A stretch of DNA of 64,000 nt from UBA6168 sp964508135 (lineage in GTDB: Bacteria > Bacteroidota > Bacteroidia > Chitinophagales > Saprospiraceae). The DNA is taken from positions 1 through 64,000 of the forward strand of contig CAZDSU010000016.1 in the NCBI GenBank assembly GCA_964508135.1. The letters run 5' to 3'. Below are positions 25,446 through 33,421 of this stretch, piece by piece (position 1 is the stretch's first letter; the number at the start of each line of letters is the position of its first letter). Made by a program: the position numbers and the translations under genes. The notes under the pieces are model-generated. The model searched no databases and had not been told where the DNA came from. It saw nothing but the letters and a program-made list of their open reading frames with translations.

Positions 25446-26345
25446 TCACAAGGACTTGAAGGAGGCGATGCGCTTTCGGGCAAGCTCCACGTACTCCTCC
25501 ACAATCTCGTAACCCACAAACTTTCTTCCGCTCCGCATTGCGGCCAGCGCAGTGGTGCCGCTGCCCATGAAGGGGTCGAGTACCACGTCCGTTTGAAAAG
25601 AATAAAGCTGGATGAGGCGGTGCGGCAGCTCAAGCGGGAACGGTGCCGGATGCCCTACCCTACGGGCCGATTCGGCGTTCATTTGCCAGATGGTCTTCGT
25701 CCATTCGAGGAACTCGTCACGGCTGATGGTGCTGAGTTTTTCGGTTTTTTCCTTTTTGGTCAAATGCCGTTTGTAGTCGCCTTTTGAAAAAATGAGGATG
25801 TACTCGTGAACGTCGCGCAGGATGGGGTTGGAGGCACTCTGCCAACTGCCCCAAGCGGTGCTGGAAGTAGAACTGGCGCCTTTGTCCCAGATGATTTCGC
25901 CACGCATGATGAAGCCGATTTCCTGCATGAGCAGGACGATGTGCGAGGTGAGCGGGATGTAGGGCTTGCGGCCAAGGTTGGCCAAATTGATGCAGGCTCG
26001 GCCACCGGGCACCAGCACCCGGTAGGTTTCGGTGAAGACATTTTTCAAAAAACCGAGATATTCCGAGAGGCTAAGGTCTTCGTCATAATCCTTGTTGGCG
26101 TTGTAGGGCGGGGAGGTGATCATGAGGTGTACCGAGCCGTCGGGAATCTCGGACATGGCCTCGGAACTTGACTTAAAGACTTGGTTTTCAAGTGGATGCG
26201 GGAAGTCGTTGACCAGGGTGTCGGGCATTTTCTCACCGTTCAATTCGGTGTAAAGCCGTGAATTGTAAAATTTCGATGCGTCGTGGTTTATCCTGCCGCT
26301 GGTACCGAACGAACTGGTGGTGGTTCCTTCTCTGCTTTTTGCCAT
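25446..26345 (-). CDS. Orphan DNA methyltransferase with SPPY motif (N4-cytosine or N6-adenine)
   Basis: A 299-residue enzyme of the beta-class amino-methyltransferases: catalytic motif IV (TSPPYN) at about 77-82 comes before the SAM-binding motif I (DPFMGSGTT) at about 256-264. SPPY is most common in cytosine-N4 enzymes, while N6-adenine enzymes of this class more often have DPPY. It modifies DNA using S-adenosylmethionine. No restriction endonuclease gene is adjacent, so it looks like an orphan methylase with an epigenetic or protective role (inference). It is 73 bp downstream of nothing but the SulP stop region and reads alone. Confidence 0.85.
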   Translation of the reverse strand: MAKSREGTTTSSFGTSGRINHDASKFYNSRLYTELNGEKMPDTLVNDFPHPLENQVFKSSSEAMSEIPDGSVHLMITSPPYNANKDYDEDLSLSEYLGFLKNVFTETYRVLVPGGRACINLANLGRKPYIPLTSHIVLLMQEIGFIMRGEIIWDKGASSTSSTAWGSWQSASNPILRDVHEYILIFSKGDYKRHLTKKEKTEKLSTISRDEFLEWTKTIWQMNAESARRVGHPAPFPLELPHRLIQLYSFQTDVVLDPFMGSGTTALAAMRSGRKFVGYEIVEEYVELARKRIASFKSL

Positions 26346-26418
26346 GAATTGTTGAAAATGGGGTCAAAAGTGGACAGTTTCTTCCAGAATGACAAAAAAA
26401 GATTGGAGCAACGGCCCG

Positions 26419-28239
26419 TTAGGCAGGTAGAGCGGCGTTCTGGAGGGCTGCAGCTTCGGTGGCTCCCGGCATCCCGGCACATTCCCTGAAAATCCGTTTC
26501 GTGCAGGTGGCGCAGATGTCGCCGTTCAATTGCGGGACGATGTGCGTAAGTGCTTCTTCTTTTGAAACAAAAAAATGGTCCTCACCGATTTCCGCCCGGA
26601 ACCCGCCTCGAATTAGGGTATCCTGCGCATTCAACTTAAGGCCCGCAAAGTAAAGCCCACCACCTTTCTGCTTCCATCGGTGTGCCTCTTGCGCACACCA
26701 TTCCGAGCCTGCCACGTCAATGAAATTGATGCCTCGTGCGATGATGAGCAGGTTCTTCACGTCCGGCGCTTCATCGTCCACCAGCTCCCTGATTTCAGCG
26801 GCAATATGCATCACCGAGCCAAAGAAAATAGATCCGTCAATCCGCAAAATCTTCATTTGTGGGCACTCCGGTAGTGCTTTTCGTTCCAAATAGATGAACC
26901 TTCGTTTCGGATCTTCTGGATCGGGAGCCATCACGGCCACGTTGGGTGTGGAGGAACGCTGGAGGTAGAAAATCAAGGAGAAAATGACGCCAATGAACAC
27001 GGCGTTTTCGAGGTCGGCCACCAGCGTGGCCACGAACGTGATGGCCATCACGATGGTTTGCCGCTTGCTCGACATTGCCACCGTTTTTGCGAAACGGAAA
27101 TCAATTAGGTTGTAGGCTACCATCAAAATCACGCCCGCCATGGCCGCCACTGGCAGGTAAGAAATCAGCGGTGCCACCAACAGCACGATGATCAGGAGCA
27201 TGATTGCTGCAAAAACTGCCGCCAAAGGCGTTTTTGCGCCAGCCTCGTAGTTCAAGCCGCTTCGGGTGAAGGAGCCTGAACCAGCGTAGCACGAAAAGAA
27301 GCTGCCCACAATGTTCGACAGGCCCTGTCCGATGAACTCCTGGTTGCCATCAATCTGCTGCTGCGACTTGGCTGCTATGGCGCGGGCAATGGCCACCGCC
27401 TCAATCAAGCCAAGCAGCGCTATCGCAAAAGCGCTCTGTGTCAACTGTGTCAACGAGGCAAAGCTGAAGTCGGGTACTGATGGTTTTGGCAACCGACCGG
27501 GCACCTCGCCCACCATTTTCAGGCCAATCGCCTCCATGCCGAGGAACTGCCCAAGGCCGTATGCCAGCAGGCTGCCGCCTACCAGCGCAATCAGTAGATT
27601 GGGTATTTTTGGGAAATATTTCTTTGATAAAATGGCCATTAACAGCGTGAATAGCCCAACCCCCAATGCATAAAAATTTGTGTGGAGGATATTGGCACCA
27701 ATCGCTTCGATAGTATGCACAAACGAAGTCCCCGATGGAATGGACAGACCCAACAAATGCTTCATTTGGCTCTCCATGATGATGAGTGCCGCCCCCGCCG
27801 TAAAACCCACCACCACCACGTGCGATACGAAATTGATGAGCGTGCCCATGCGCCCCAGTCCCAATGCCAATTGAAAAATGCCCGCCAACAGTGTGATTGT
27901 CAAGGCTTTGGCAATATAATCCTCGGTTCCTGGTTCTGCTCCAAGCTGGGTCAAAGCTGCAAAGACCACCAACGAAATCGCCGTCGTTGGCCCTGATACC
28001 AAGTGCCTTGACGACCCAAACAGTGCCGCAATGATGGGCGTAATCATCGCCGTGTAGAGGCCGTAAATCGGTGGCAGCCCAGCAATGGTGGCAAAGGCCA
28101 CACCCTGTGGCAGCACGATAACAGCCCCGGTCATGCCAGCAATCAAGTCAGCCCGGAGCGTACTGCGGTTCACTTCTGGCCACCAAGTAAGGAATGGGAA
28201 GATGCGGGGAAGTATTTTTTCGGCAATTTCAGTTTGCAC
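26419..28239 (-). CDS. SulP-family anion permease with STAS domain
   Basis: A 606-residue inner-membrane transporter. The N-terminus (LRADLIAGMTGAVIVLPQGV) and the SGPTTAISLVV segment are family hallmarks. About 11-12 helices span to residue 430, followed by a cytosolic STAS domain (about 460-590, KILRIDGSIFFGSV; INFIDVAGSEWC). Substrates of bacterial SulP proteins include sulfate, bicarbonate and dicarboxylates; which one applies here is open. The last 40 residues add a Cys pair (GDICATCTKRIF) resembling a small metal-binding tail. The upstream region is shared with the divergent histidine leader. Confidence 0.92.
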   Translation of the reverse strand: MQTEIAEKILPRIFPFLTWWPEVNRSTLRADLIAGMTGAVIVLPQGVAFATIAGLPPIYGLYTAMITPIIAALFGSSRHLVSGPTTAISLVVFAALTQLGAEPGTEDYIAKALTITLLAGIFQLALGLGRMGTLINFVSHVVVVGFTAGAALIIMESQMKHLLGLSIPSGTSFVHTIEAIGANILHTNFYALGVGLFTLLMAILSKKYFPKIPNLLIALVGGSLLAYGLGQFLGMEAIGLKMVGEVPGRLPKPSVPDFSFASLTQLTQSAFAIALLGLIEAVAIARAIAAKSQQQIDGNQEFIGQGLSNIVGSFFSCYAGSGSFTRSGLNYEAGAKTPLAAVFAAIMLLIIVLLVAPLISYLPVAAMAGVILMVAYNLIDFRFAKTVAMSSKRQTIVMAITFVATLVADLENAVFIGVIFSLIFYLQRSSTPNVAVMAPDPEDPKRRFIYLERKALPECPQMKILRIDGSIFFGSVMHIAAEIRELVDDEAPDVKNLLIIARGINFIDVAGSEWCAQEAHRWKQKGGGLYFAGLKLNAQDTLIRGGFRAEIGEDHFFVSKEEALTHIVPQLNGDICATCTKRIFRECAGMPGATEAAALQNAALPA

Positions 28240-28407
28240 GGCTGGTCAGGATTTTCACAACAGAAAGTACAGCAAAGACAATGAAAATATCGTGCAAAAT
28301 AATGCCATACCCTGCGTACTTGTGTAACCATGGTCACATTCTTTGCTCATCGAGGCAATTGGATGGTCAGAATACCGTCATTTCACCAAAAATAAAATTG
28401 ACGAAAG

Positions 28408-28438
28408 TTGCGACTGAAACAAAACCCGCTTAGTTTTG
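28408..28438 (+). promoter_or_regulatory. Candidate promoter of the his operon leader
   Basis: TTG at 28408-28410, 20 bp, then TAGTTTTG at 28431-28438, matching the Bacteroidota -33/-7 pattern TTG-N19-21-TAnnTTTG. Transcription would begin about 28443-28446, only a few bases before the leader ATG. The gap 28240-28407 shows nothing else recognisable. Confidence 0.6.
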
Positions 28439-28446
28439 CCGCCATC

Positions 28447-28518
28447 ATGAAAAATTTCATCCACATCCATCATCATCATTTCTACTCACCGCCCACCGGC
28501 GAGCAGACCTGTTTTTGA
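28447..28518 (+). CDS. hisL: His operon leader peptide (attenuation)
   Basis: A 23-codon frame, MKNFIHIHHHHFYSPPTGEQ followed by TCF and TGA. Five of residues 6-11 are His (codons 28462-28464 and 28468-28479). It stands 200 bp before hisG and is followed by an antiterminator/terminator pair: bases 28495-28504 (ACCGGCGAGC) can pair with 28551-28560 (GCTTGTCGGT), and the latter is also the left arm of the terminator. A ribosome stalled at the His codons leaves 28495-28504 free and prevents termination; a ribosome that reaches the stop codon covers it. This is the classical his attenuation layout. No Shine-Dalgarno sequence is visible. Confidence 0.85.
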   Translation: MKNFIHIHHHHFYSPPTGEQTCF

Positions 28519-28543
28519 TGTGAAATGACTTTTTTTCATGCTC

Positions 28544-28584
28544 AAAAAAGGCTTGTCGGTTCGCCCGGCAAGCCTTTTTTGTTT
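28544..28584 (+). terminator. His attenuator terminator
   Basis: AAAAAAGGCTTGTCGG pairs with CCGGCAAGCCTTTTTT (one G-T wobble), loop TTCGC, followed by a T-rich tail. Its left arm overlaps the antiterminator pairing with 28495-28504. Confidence 0.88.
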
Positions 28585-28593
28585 GCGTGTAGC

Positions 28594-28687
28594 GAAGGAT
28601 TTCTAAGCCCGACCACAGGAAGGGATTGGAAAGCCTGAGCGGTCACAACAACCGGGCTTAGAAATCCCTTCGGGCTTTCCAATCCCT
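28594..28687. repeat. Interleaved inverted repeats between attenuator and hisG
   Basis: GAAGGATTTCTAAGCCCG (28594-28611) mirrors CGGGCTTAGAAATCCCTT (28653-28670), and AAGGGATTGGAAAGCCTG (28620-28637) mirrors CGGGCTTTCCAATCCCT (28671-28687). The pairs alternate, so both stems together would make a pseudoknot-like fold. Then AATTTC-unit repeats run to the hisG start. Confidence 0.65.
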
Positions 28688-28717
28688 CAATTTCTCAATT
28701 TCTTAATTTCCAATTTC

Positions 28718-29569
28718 ATGCTTCGCCTCGCCATCCAAAAATCAGGTCGCCTCTACGAAGACTCCGTCGGCCTGCTCAAAGCCTGCTCCATCGGCGTCTC
28801 CAACGGCGGCGGCAGGCTCCGTGCCGTGGCCGACAGCTTCCCGCTCGAAGTCTTTTTCTTGCGGGACGACGACATCCCTCAGTACGTCGAGGACGGCGTG
28901 GCCGACTGCGGCATCGTCGGCGAGAACGTCGTTTTTGAAAAAAATAAAAAGGTCGAGGTCATCGAACCGCTCGGTTTTGGCCGCTGTCGCCTCTCGCTCG
29001 CCGTGCCGAAAGCTGCCAGTTACGGCGGCGTGGCCAGCTTGCAGTGCGCTCGAATTGCCACTTCCTATCCACAGATTTTGGGCGATTTTTTGCAAAAAAA
29101 CGGGATTACCGCCGACCTCCACGAAATCAGCGGCTCCGTAGAAATAGCCCCCAGTATTGGCCTCGCCGACTGCATCTGCGACCTCGTCAGCACAGGTAGT
29201 ACGTTGATTTCCAATGGGTTGCGAGAGGTCGAAACCATCTTGCAGTCGCAGGCCGTCCTGGTCGCTTCGCAAAATTTGCCGTCGGAAAAACAGGCCATCC
29301 TCGACAAACTGCTCTTCCGCATCCGGGCCGTACAAAAATCCCAAAAGCATAAGTACATCCTGCTGAATGCCCCCAACGACCGCTTGGCCGACATCATCCG
29401 CATCCTGCCTGGCATGAAAAGCCCGACCGTGCTGCCCCTCGCCGAATCGGGTTGGAGCAGCGTCCATTCCGTCGTGCAGGAAGACCGTTTTTGGGACATC
29501 ATCGAAGACCTGAAGGCCAATGGCGCACAGGGGATTCTGGTGGTGCCGATTGAGAAAATGATTCTTTAA
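28718..29569 (+). CDS. hisG: ATP phosphoribosyltransferase, long form (hisG)
   Basis: First enzyme of histidine synthesis: joins ATP and PRPP to give phosphoribosyl-ATP. At 283 residues it is the long HisG with the C-terminal ACT-like regulatory domain (about 210-283) that gives feedback inhibition by histidine, so no HisZ is needed. Visible motifs: LRLAIQKSGRLYEDS at the N-terminus, VADCGIVGENVV, and the PRPP-binding region SIGLADCICDLVSTGSTL near 145-165. It is the first structural gene of the operon and is controlled by the attenuator upstream. A perfect 39-bp-armed palindrome follows its stop codon. Confidence 0.95.
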   Translation: MLRLAIQKSGRLYEDSVGLLKACSIGVSNGGGRLRAVADSFPLEVFFLRDDDIPQYVEDGVADCGIVGENVVFEKNKKVEVIEPLGFGRCRLSLAVPKAASYGGVASLQCARIATSYPQILGDFLQKNGITADLHEISGSVEIAPSIGLADCICDLVSTGSTLISNGLREVETILQSQAVLVASQNLPSEKQAILDKLLFRIRAVQKSQKHKYILLNAPNDRLADIIRILPGMKSPTVLPLAESGWSSVHSVVQEDRFWDIIEDLKANGAQGILVVPIEKMIL

Positions 29570-29571
29570 CG

Positions 29572-29650
29572 TTGTCGCCACTTCCGGAAAGGCCAGCGCT
29601 GTTAGAGCTTGAAGCTCTAACAGCGCTGGCCTTTCCGGAAGTGGCGACAA
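29572..29650. repeat. Perfect palindrome with 39-bp arms (core family C, copy 1)
   Basis: Left arm 29572-29610, centre G29611, right arm 29612-29650, no mismatch. The inner 14 bases (GCTGTTAGAGCTT-AAGCTCTAACAGC) recur in the palindromes at 32108 and 34045. The outer arms are unique to this site. It fills the hisG-hisD gap. Confidence 0.92.
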
Positions 29651-29665
29651 TGAGCAAAATACACC

Positions 29666-31006
29666 ATGCAAATTTCAAAAAATCCTGACAATCAACAACT
29701 TGCAAAGCTACTCCAGCGTCCAGTCATTGACCAAGAAGACCTCTTGGCCACCGTTTCGCAGATTTTGCGGAGCGTAAAAACAAGTGGCGACGAAGCGCTG
29801 CGGGGCTTTACCGCCCGCTTCGATGGCGTACACCTCGACCGCTTAGAAGTCACTGCAGAAGAACTGGCCGCTGCCGAAAGCTTGCTGCCCGACGACCTCA
29901 AATCCGCCATTCGCCTGGCGGCAAAAAACATCGAGACCTTCCACGCTGCGCAGCGAGAGGCCGTGAAGCAAATCGAGACCATGCCCGGCGTGGTTTGCTG
30001 GCGCAAAAGCGTGGGTATCGAGCGGGTCGGGCTGTACGTTCCCGGCGGCACAGCACCGTTGTTTTCCACGGTACTGATGCTCGGAATCCCGGCGCAATTA
30101 GCCGGCTGTCAAGAAGTTGTGCTTTGTACACCTCCTGCGAAAGACGGCTCCGTTCACCCGGCCATTTTGTTCGCTGCGCAATTGGCGGGGGTTCATCGCA
30201 TCTTCAAAGTTGGAGGAGCGCAGGCCATTGGGGCATTGGCCTACGGCACAGAAACCGTTCCACAGGTCTATAAAGTCTTCGGTCCCGGCAACCGCTACGT
30301 GACCGCCGCCAAGCTGCTCGTGCAGCAGTCCGGCATCCCGATTGACATGCCCGCCGGGCCATCGGAGGTGCTGGTATTTGCGGATGAAAGCTGTGTCCCG
30401 GCTTTTGTCGCTGCCGACCTGCTTTCCCAAGCCGAGCACGACGTGGACTCGCAGGTGGTGTTTTTGACCACTTCCGAGCGGGTGCTGAACGAGGTGGTTG
30501 TCGAAGTGGAGGCACAGGTTCAACAGTTGCCTCGCCAAAAAATGCTCCGTGCCGCCCTCGACCACAGTGTTTTCTTGTTGCTTGAAAACCAGCAAGTTGC
30601 GCTCGAAGCCATCAATTTTTATGCGCCTGAGCACCTGATTTTGGCCTGTGAAAACACCGAAGCCTTGGCCGAGCAGGTGGTCAATGCAGGCTCCGTTTTC
30701 CTCGGCAACTACACACCCGAAGTGGCGGGCGACTACGCCAGCGGCACGAACCACACGCTGCCCACGAGCGGCTTCGCCCGCAGCTACTCCGGCGTTTCGT
30801 TGGACAGTTTTTTGAAAAAAATCACGTTCCAGCGCATCAGCCAGGAGGGGATGACGGGCATCGGCCCGGCCATCGTCACGCTGGCGAGGGCGGAGGAACT
30901 GGAGGCACATGCGAGGGCGGTGGCGGTGCGCCTGCCCCTGACCCCTAAAGGGGAACCAAATTCATTCAACCCTGCTAACACCGTAAAATCACAAACTTCA
31001 AGCTAA
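29666..31006 (+). CDS. hisD: Histidinol dehydrogenase with repeat-encoded tail (hisD)
   Basis: A 446-residue zinc enzyme that oxidises histidinol to histidine in two NAD+ steps. Family signatures are clear: CTPPAKDGSVHPAILFAAQ, GPGNRYVTAAK, the zinc/active-site region LLSQAEHDVDSQVVF, and ASGTNHTLPTSGFARSYSG near the end. The usual protein ends around EGLEAHARAV; here it continues with RLPLTPKGEPNSF and about 15 more residues, and PLTPKGEPN is encoded by a family B repeat (30931-30957). The native stop codon was probably displaced by that insertion. It sits between the first palindrome and hisC. Confidence 0.95.
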   Translation: MQISKNPDNQQLAKLLQRPVIDQEDLLATVSQILRSVKTSGDEALRGFTARFDGVHLDRLEVTAEELAAAESLLPDDLKSAIRLAAKNIETFHAAQREAVKQIETMPGVVCWRKSVGIERVGLYVPGGTAPLFSTVLMLGIPAQLAGCQEVVLCTPPAKDGSVHPAILFAAQLAGVHRIFKVGGAQAIGALAYGTETVPQVYKVFGPGNRYVTAAKLLVQQSGIPIDMPAGPSEVLVFADESCVPAFVAADLLSQAEHDVDSQVVFLTTSERVLNEVVVEVEAQVQQLPRQKMLRAALDHSVFLLLENQQVALEAINFYAPEHLILACENTEALAEQVVNAGSVFLGNYTPEVAGDYASGTNHTLPTSGFARSYSGVSLDSFLKKITFQRISQEGMTGIGPAIVTLARAEELEAHARAVAVRLPLTPKGEPNSFNPANTVKSQTSS

Positions 31007-31050
31007 TCAATAACCTTCCCCGATTAGGTTCCCCATTAGGGGTCAGGGGT
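30931..31050. repeat. Family B inverted repeat pair across hisD end and hisC upstream
   Basis: CCCCTGACCCCTAAAGGGGAACC (30934-30957) and its mirror GGTTCCCCATTAGGGGTCAGGGG (31027-31049) flank about 70 bp. The first copy lies inside the hisD frame; the second ends 8 bp before the hisC ATG. Confidence 0.88.
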
Positions 31051-31057
31051 CAACATC

Positions 31058-32143
31058 ATGCAAATTCAAAATCTCATCCGAGAAAATATAAAAAATCTGC
31101 GCCCCTACTCCTCGGCCCGAAGCGAGTTCAGCGGCACAGCTTCCGTGTTTTTGGATGCCAACGAGAACGGCCACGACCTGTTCGGGGAGGCGCTGAACCG
31201 CTATCCTGACCCGCTGCAACTGGCTGTAAAACAGGGCATTGCGAAGCTGAAAGGCGTCCCCGTCGAGTCTATTTTCCTCGGAAACGGCAGCGACGAGGCC
31301 ATTGACCTGCTTTTCCGTATCTTCTGTGAACCGGGGGTGGACGAGGTCATCACTTGCCCGCCCACCTACGGCATGTACCGGGTACAAGCGGATATTCATG
31401 GGACACCGATTCGACCCGTTTTGCTGGATGAAAACTTCCAACTCCGCCCCCAAGCAGTCATTGATAAGATAGGTTCCCCTTTAGGGGTCAGGGGCGGGGT
31501 CAGGGGCAAAATCCTCTTTTTATGCTCCCCGAACAATCCAACTGGCAACCTCCTCGACCCCGCCGCCATTGAGCTTTTGCTCCGCAAATTCAGTGGTATC
31601 GTAGTGGTGGACGAGGCGTACATAGACTTTGCCGAAGGCGCTACTTCATGGTCGCAGCGGTTATCCGAGTTCCCCAATTTGGTGGTGCTGCAAACCCTCT
31701 CTAAAGCTTGGGCATTGGCTGGCGCAAGGCTGGGCATGGCTTTCGCAAGCCCCGAAATCATCCACTACCTGAACGCCGTGAAGTACCCGTACAATGTCGG
31801 CTTGCCAACGCAGCGGGCCGTTCTCAGGTCGTTGGAAACGGGACTGGACGGCACGGTGGCGGCCATCGTTGCGGAGCGAAAAAGACTCGAAACGGAACTG
31901 TCAAAACTGGACTTCGTGGAGCGAATTTACCCCAGCGACGCCAATTTCCTTTTGGTAAAAATGAAAGACAGTACACTGATTTTCAATTACTTAAAACAAA
32001 ACGGCGTGGTGGTACGGGACAGGTCACGGGAGCCGCTTTGCGAGGGGTGCTTGCGGGTGACAGTGGGGACTGAAATAGAAAATCAAAAATTGATTGAATT
32101 GTTGCACAAATATCGGGTTGTTCGGGAACGACAGCACTGTTAG
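31058..32143 (+). CDS. hisC: Histidinol-phosphate aminotransferase with repeat insertion (hisC)
   Basis: A 361-residue fold-type I PLP enzyme that makes histidinol phosphate from imidazole acetol phosphate and glutamate. The PLP lysine is in TLSKAWALAGARLG (about residue 217), and LCSPNNPTGNLL and VDEAYIDFAEG are typical. Residues about 139-151 (IGSPLGVRGGVRG) are encoded by a family B repeat and interrupt the loop before the CSPNNPTG strand. The last codons (after LLHKY) come from the left arm of the palindrome at 32108-32190, which also supplies the TAG stop. Both changes keep the frame open. Confidence 0.93.
   Translation: MQIQNLIRENIKNLRPYSSARSEFSGTASVFLDANENGHDLFGEALNRYPDPLQLAVKQGIAKLKGVPVESIFLGNGSDEAIDLLFRIFCEPGVDEVITCPPTYGMYRVQADIHGTPIRPVLLDENFQLRPQAVIDKIGSPLGVRGGVRGKILFLCSPNNPTGNLLDPAAIELLLRKFSGIVVVDEAYIDFAEGATSWSQRLSEFPNLVVLQTLSKAWALAGARLGMAFASPEIIHYLNAVKYPYNVGLPTQRAVLRSLETGLDGTVAAIVAERKRLETELSKLDFVERIYPSDANFLLVKMKDSTLIFNYLKQNGVVVRDRSREPLCEGCLRVTVGTEIENQKLIELLHKYRVVRERQHC
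31472..31507. repeat. Family B repeat inside hisC
   Basis: GGTTCCCCTTTAGGGGTCAG followed by GGGCGGGGTCAGGGGC. Read in the hisC frame as GSPLGVRGGVRG. The unit length is a multiple of three relative to the surrounding conserved codons, so translation continues. Confidence 0.9.
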
Positions 32144-32190
32144 AGCTTGTAGCTCTAACAGTGCTGTCGTTCCCGAACAACCCGATATTT
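32108..32190. repeat. Perfect palindrome with 40-bp arms (core family C, copy 2)
   Basis: Left arm 32108-32147, loop 32148-32150, right arm 32151-32190, no mismatch. The core CTGTTAGAGCT/AGCTCTAACAG is shared with 29572 and 34045. The left arm overlaps the last 12 codons of hisC; the right arm ends 20 bp before the hisB start. Confidence 0.92.
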
Positions 32191-32209
32191 GAACGTTTTG
32201 AAAATAACC

Positions 32210-33313
32210 ATGAAAAAAATCCTTTTCCTCGACCGGGACGGCGTCCTCATCAACGAGGTGCCCGAAACCTTCCAGATTGACACCTTGGAGCAAATGGTGC
32301 TGCTCCCCGGCCTCCTCCGAAACCTGCACAAAATTAGGACACAGACCGACTACCTGCTCGTAATGGTGACGAACCAAGACGGTCTCGGTACCGATGTTTA
32401 TCCACAAGAAAACTTTGACCGGGTGCAGGGCAAGTTGCTGCAAATCCTTGAAAACGAGGGGATTGTGTTCGATGCCATTCATGTGGACAAGAGCTTCGAG
32501 CACGAAAACTTGCCCACCCGAAAGCCCGGTACGGCCATGCTCAGCGAATACTTGGACGGCAGCTACGACCTCGCCAACAGCTTCGTTGTCGGAGACCGAC
32601 GGACGGACATCATGCTGGCGAAAAACTTGGGAGCGAAGGCCATCGGCATCCGTGGCCTGTTCCCCTTCGGGGATTGGGAGCAGCAAGCTGAAATCGTGGT
32701 GGACACTTGGGACGAAATCGGGGAGTTCCTGCTGCGGCCCAACCGCCGGACGACTGTGCATCGCAGGACGAAGGAGACGGATATTTTGGTGGAAATCAAC
32801 CTCAATGGAACTGGCGTTTCGGACATCTCCACCGGTCTCGGCTTCTTCGACCACATGCTGGAGCAGATTGCTCGCCACGGCGCTATTGACCTGAAAATAA
32901 AGGCGTTGGGCGACCTGCACATTGACGAGCACCACACCATCGAAGACACGGGATTGGCACTCGGCGAGGCACTGCTGACAGCACTCGGCGACAAGCGGGG
33001 CATCGAGCGGTACGGCTTCTGCTTGCCAATGGACGACTGTTTGGCGCAGGTGGCGCTGGACTTTGGGGGGCGTCCGTGGCTGGTTTGGGAGGCAGAATTC
33101 AAGCGGGAAAATGTCGGGGACATGCCCACGGAAATGTTCTTTCATTTTTTCAAATCCATCAGCGACACGGCGAAGTGCAACCTGAACATCAAGGCGGAGG
33201 GGCAGAACGAGCACCACAAAATTGAGGCGATTTTCAAGGCGTTTGCGAAGGCGCTGAAAATGGCGGTGCGGAAGGAGGGGAATGCGCTGCCGAGTACGAA
33301 GGGAGTTTTGTAG
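32210..33313 (+). CDS. hisB: Bifunctional histidinol-phosphatase / imidazoleglycerol-phosphate dehydratase (hisB)
   Basis: A 367-residue fusion of two enzymes. Residues 1-165 form a HAD phosphatase (LFLDRDGVLINE with the nucleophile and acid Asp at 8 and 10; GDRRTDIMLAKNLGAKAIG) that converts histidinol phosphate to histidinol. Residues about 178-367 form the dehydratase with its metal-binding His clusters (GLGFFDHMLEQIARHG; HIDEHHTIEDTGLALGEAL; HHKIEAIFKAFAKAL). The fusion is known in enterobacteria and Bacteroidota. I use the ATG at 32210, which directly precedes the phosphatase strand; a 7-codon longer frame starts in the palindrome region. Confidence 0.95.
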   Translation: MKKILFLDRDGVLINEVPETFQIDTLEQMVLLPGLLRNLHKIRTQTDYLLVMVTNQDGLGTDVYPQENFDRVQGKLLQILENEGIVFDAIHVDKSFEHENLPTRKPGTAMLSEYLDGSYDLANSFVVGDRRTDIMLAKNLGAKAIGIRGLFPFGDWEQQAEIVVDTWDEIGEFLLRPNRRTTVHRRTKETDILVEINLNGTGVSDISTGLGFFDHMLEQIARHGAIDLKIKALGDLHIDEHHTIEDTGLALGEALLTALGDKRGIERYGFCLPMDDCLAQVALDFGGRPWLVWEAEFKRENVGDMPTEMFFHFFKSISDTAKCNLNIKAEGQNEHHKIEAIFKAFAKALKMAVRKEGNALPSTKGVL

Positions 33314-33317
33314 TGCT

Positions 33318-33418
33318 TGTGGCCGCCCAATTTATTGGGCTGGCCGTTGAGTCAAAGTGTAAAATTTTTACCAAAAAAAGTAAAACACACGGCCTACCCA
33401 ATAAATTGGGTGGCCACA
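33318..33418. repeat. Family A inverted repeat between hisB and hisH
   Basis: Arms 33318-33347 and 33389-33418 (TGTGGCCGCCCAATTTATTG and mirror, a few mismatches) with a 41-bp A-rich loop. It starts 5 bp after the hisB stop and ends 3 bp before the hisH ATG. Confidence 0.88.
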
Positions 33419-33421
33419 ATT

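Noticed and set aside
33317..33421. A longer HisH start giving MWPPNLLGWPLS before the family N-terminus.
   Set aside because: Those codons are the family A palindrome itself; MKTAIIKYNAGN at 33422 is the standard HisH N-terminus.
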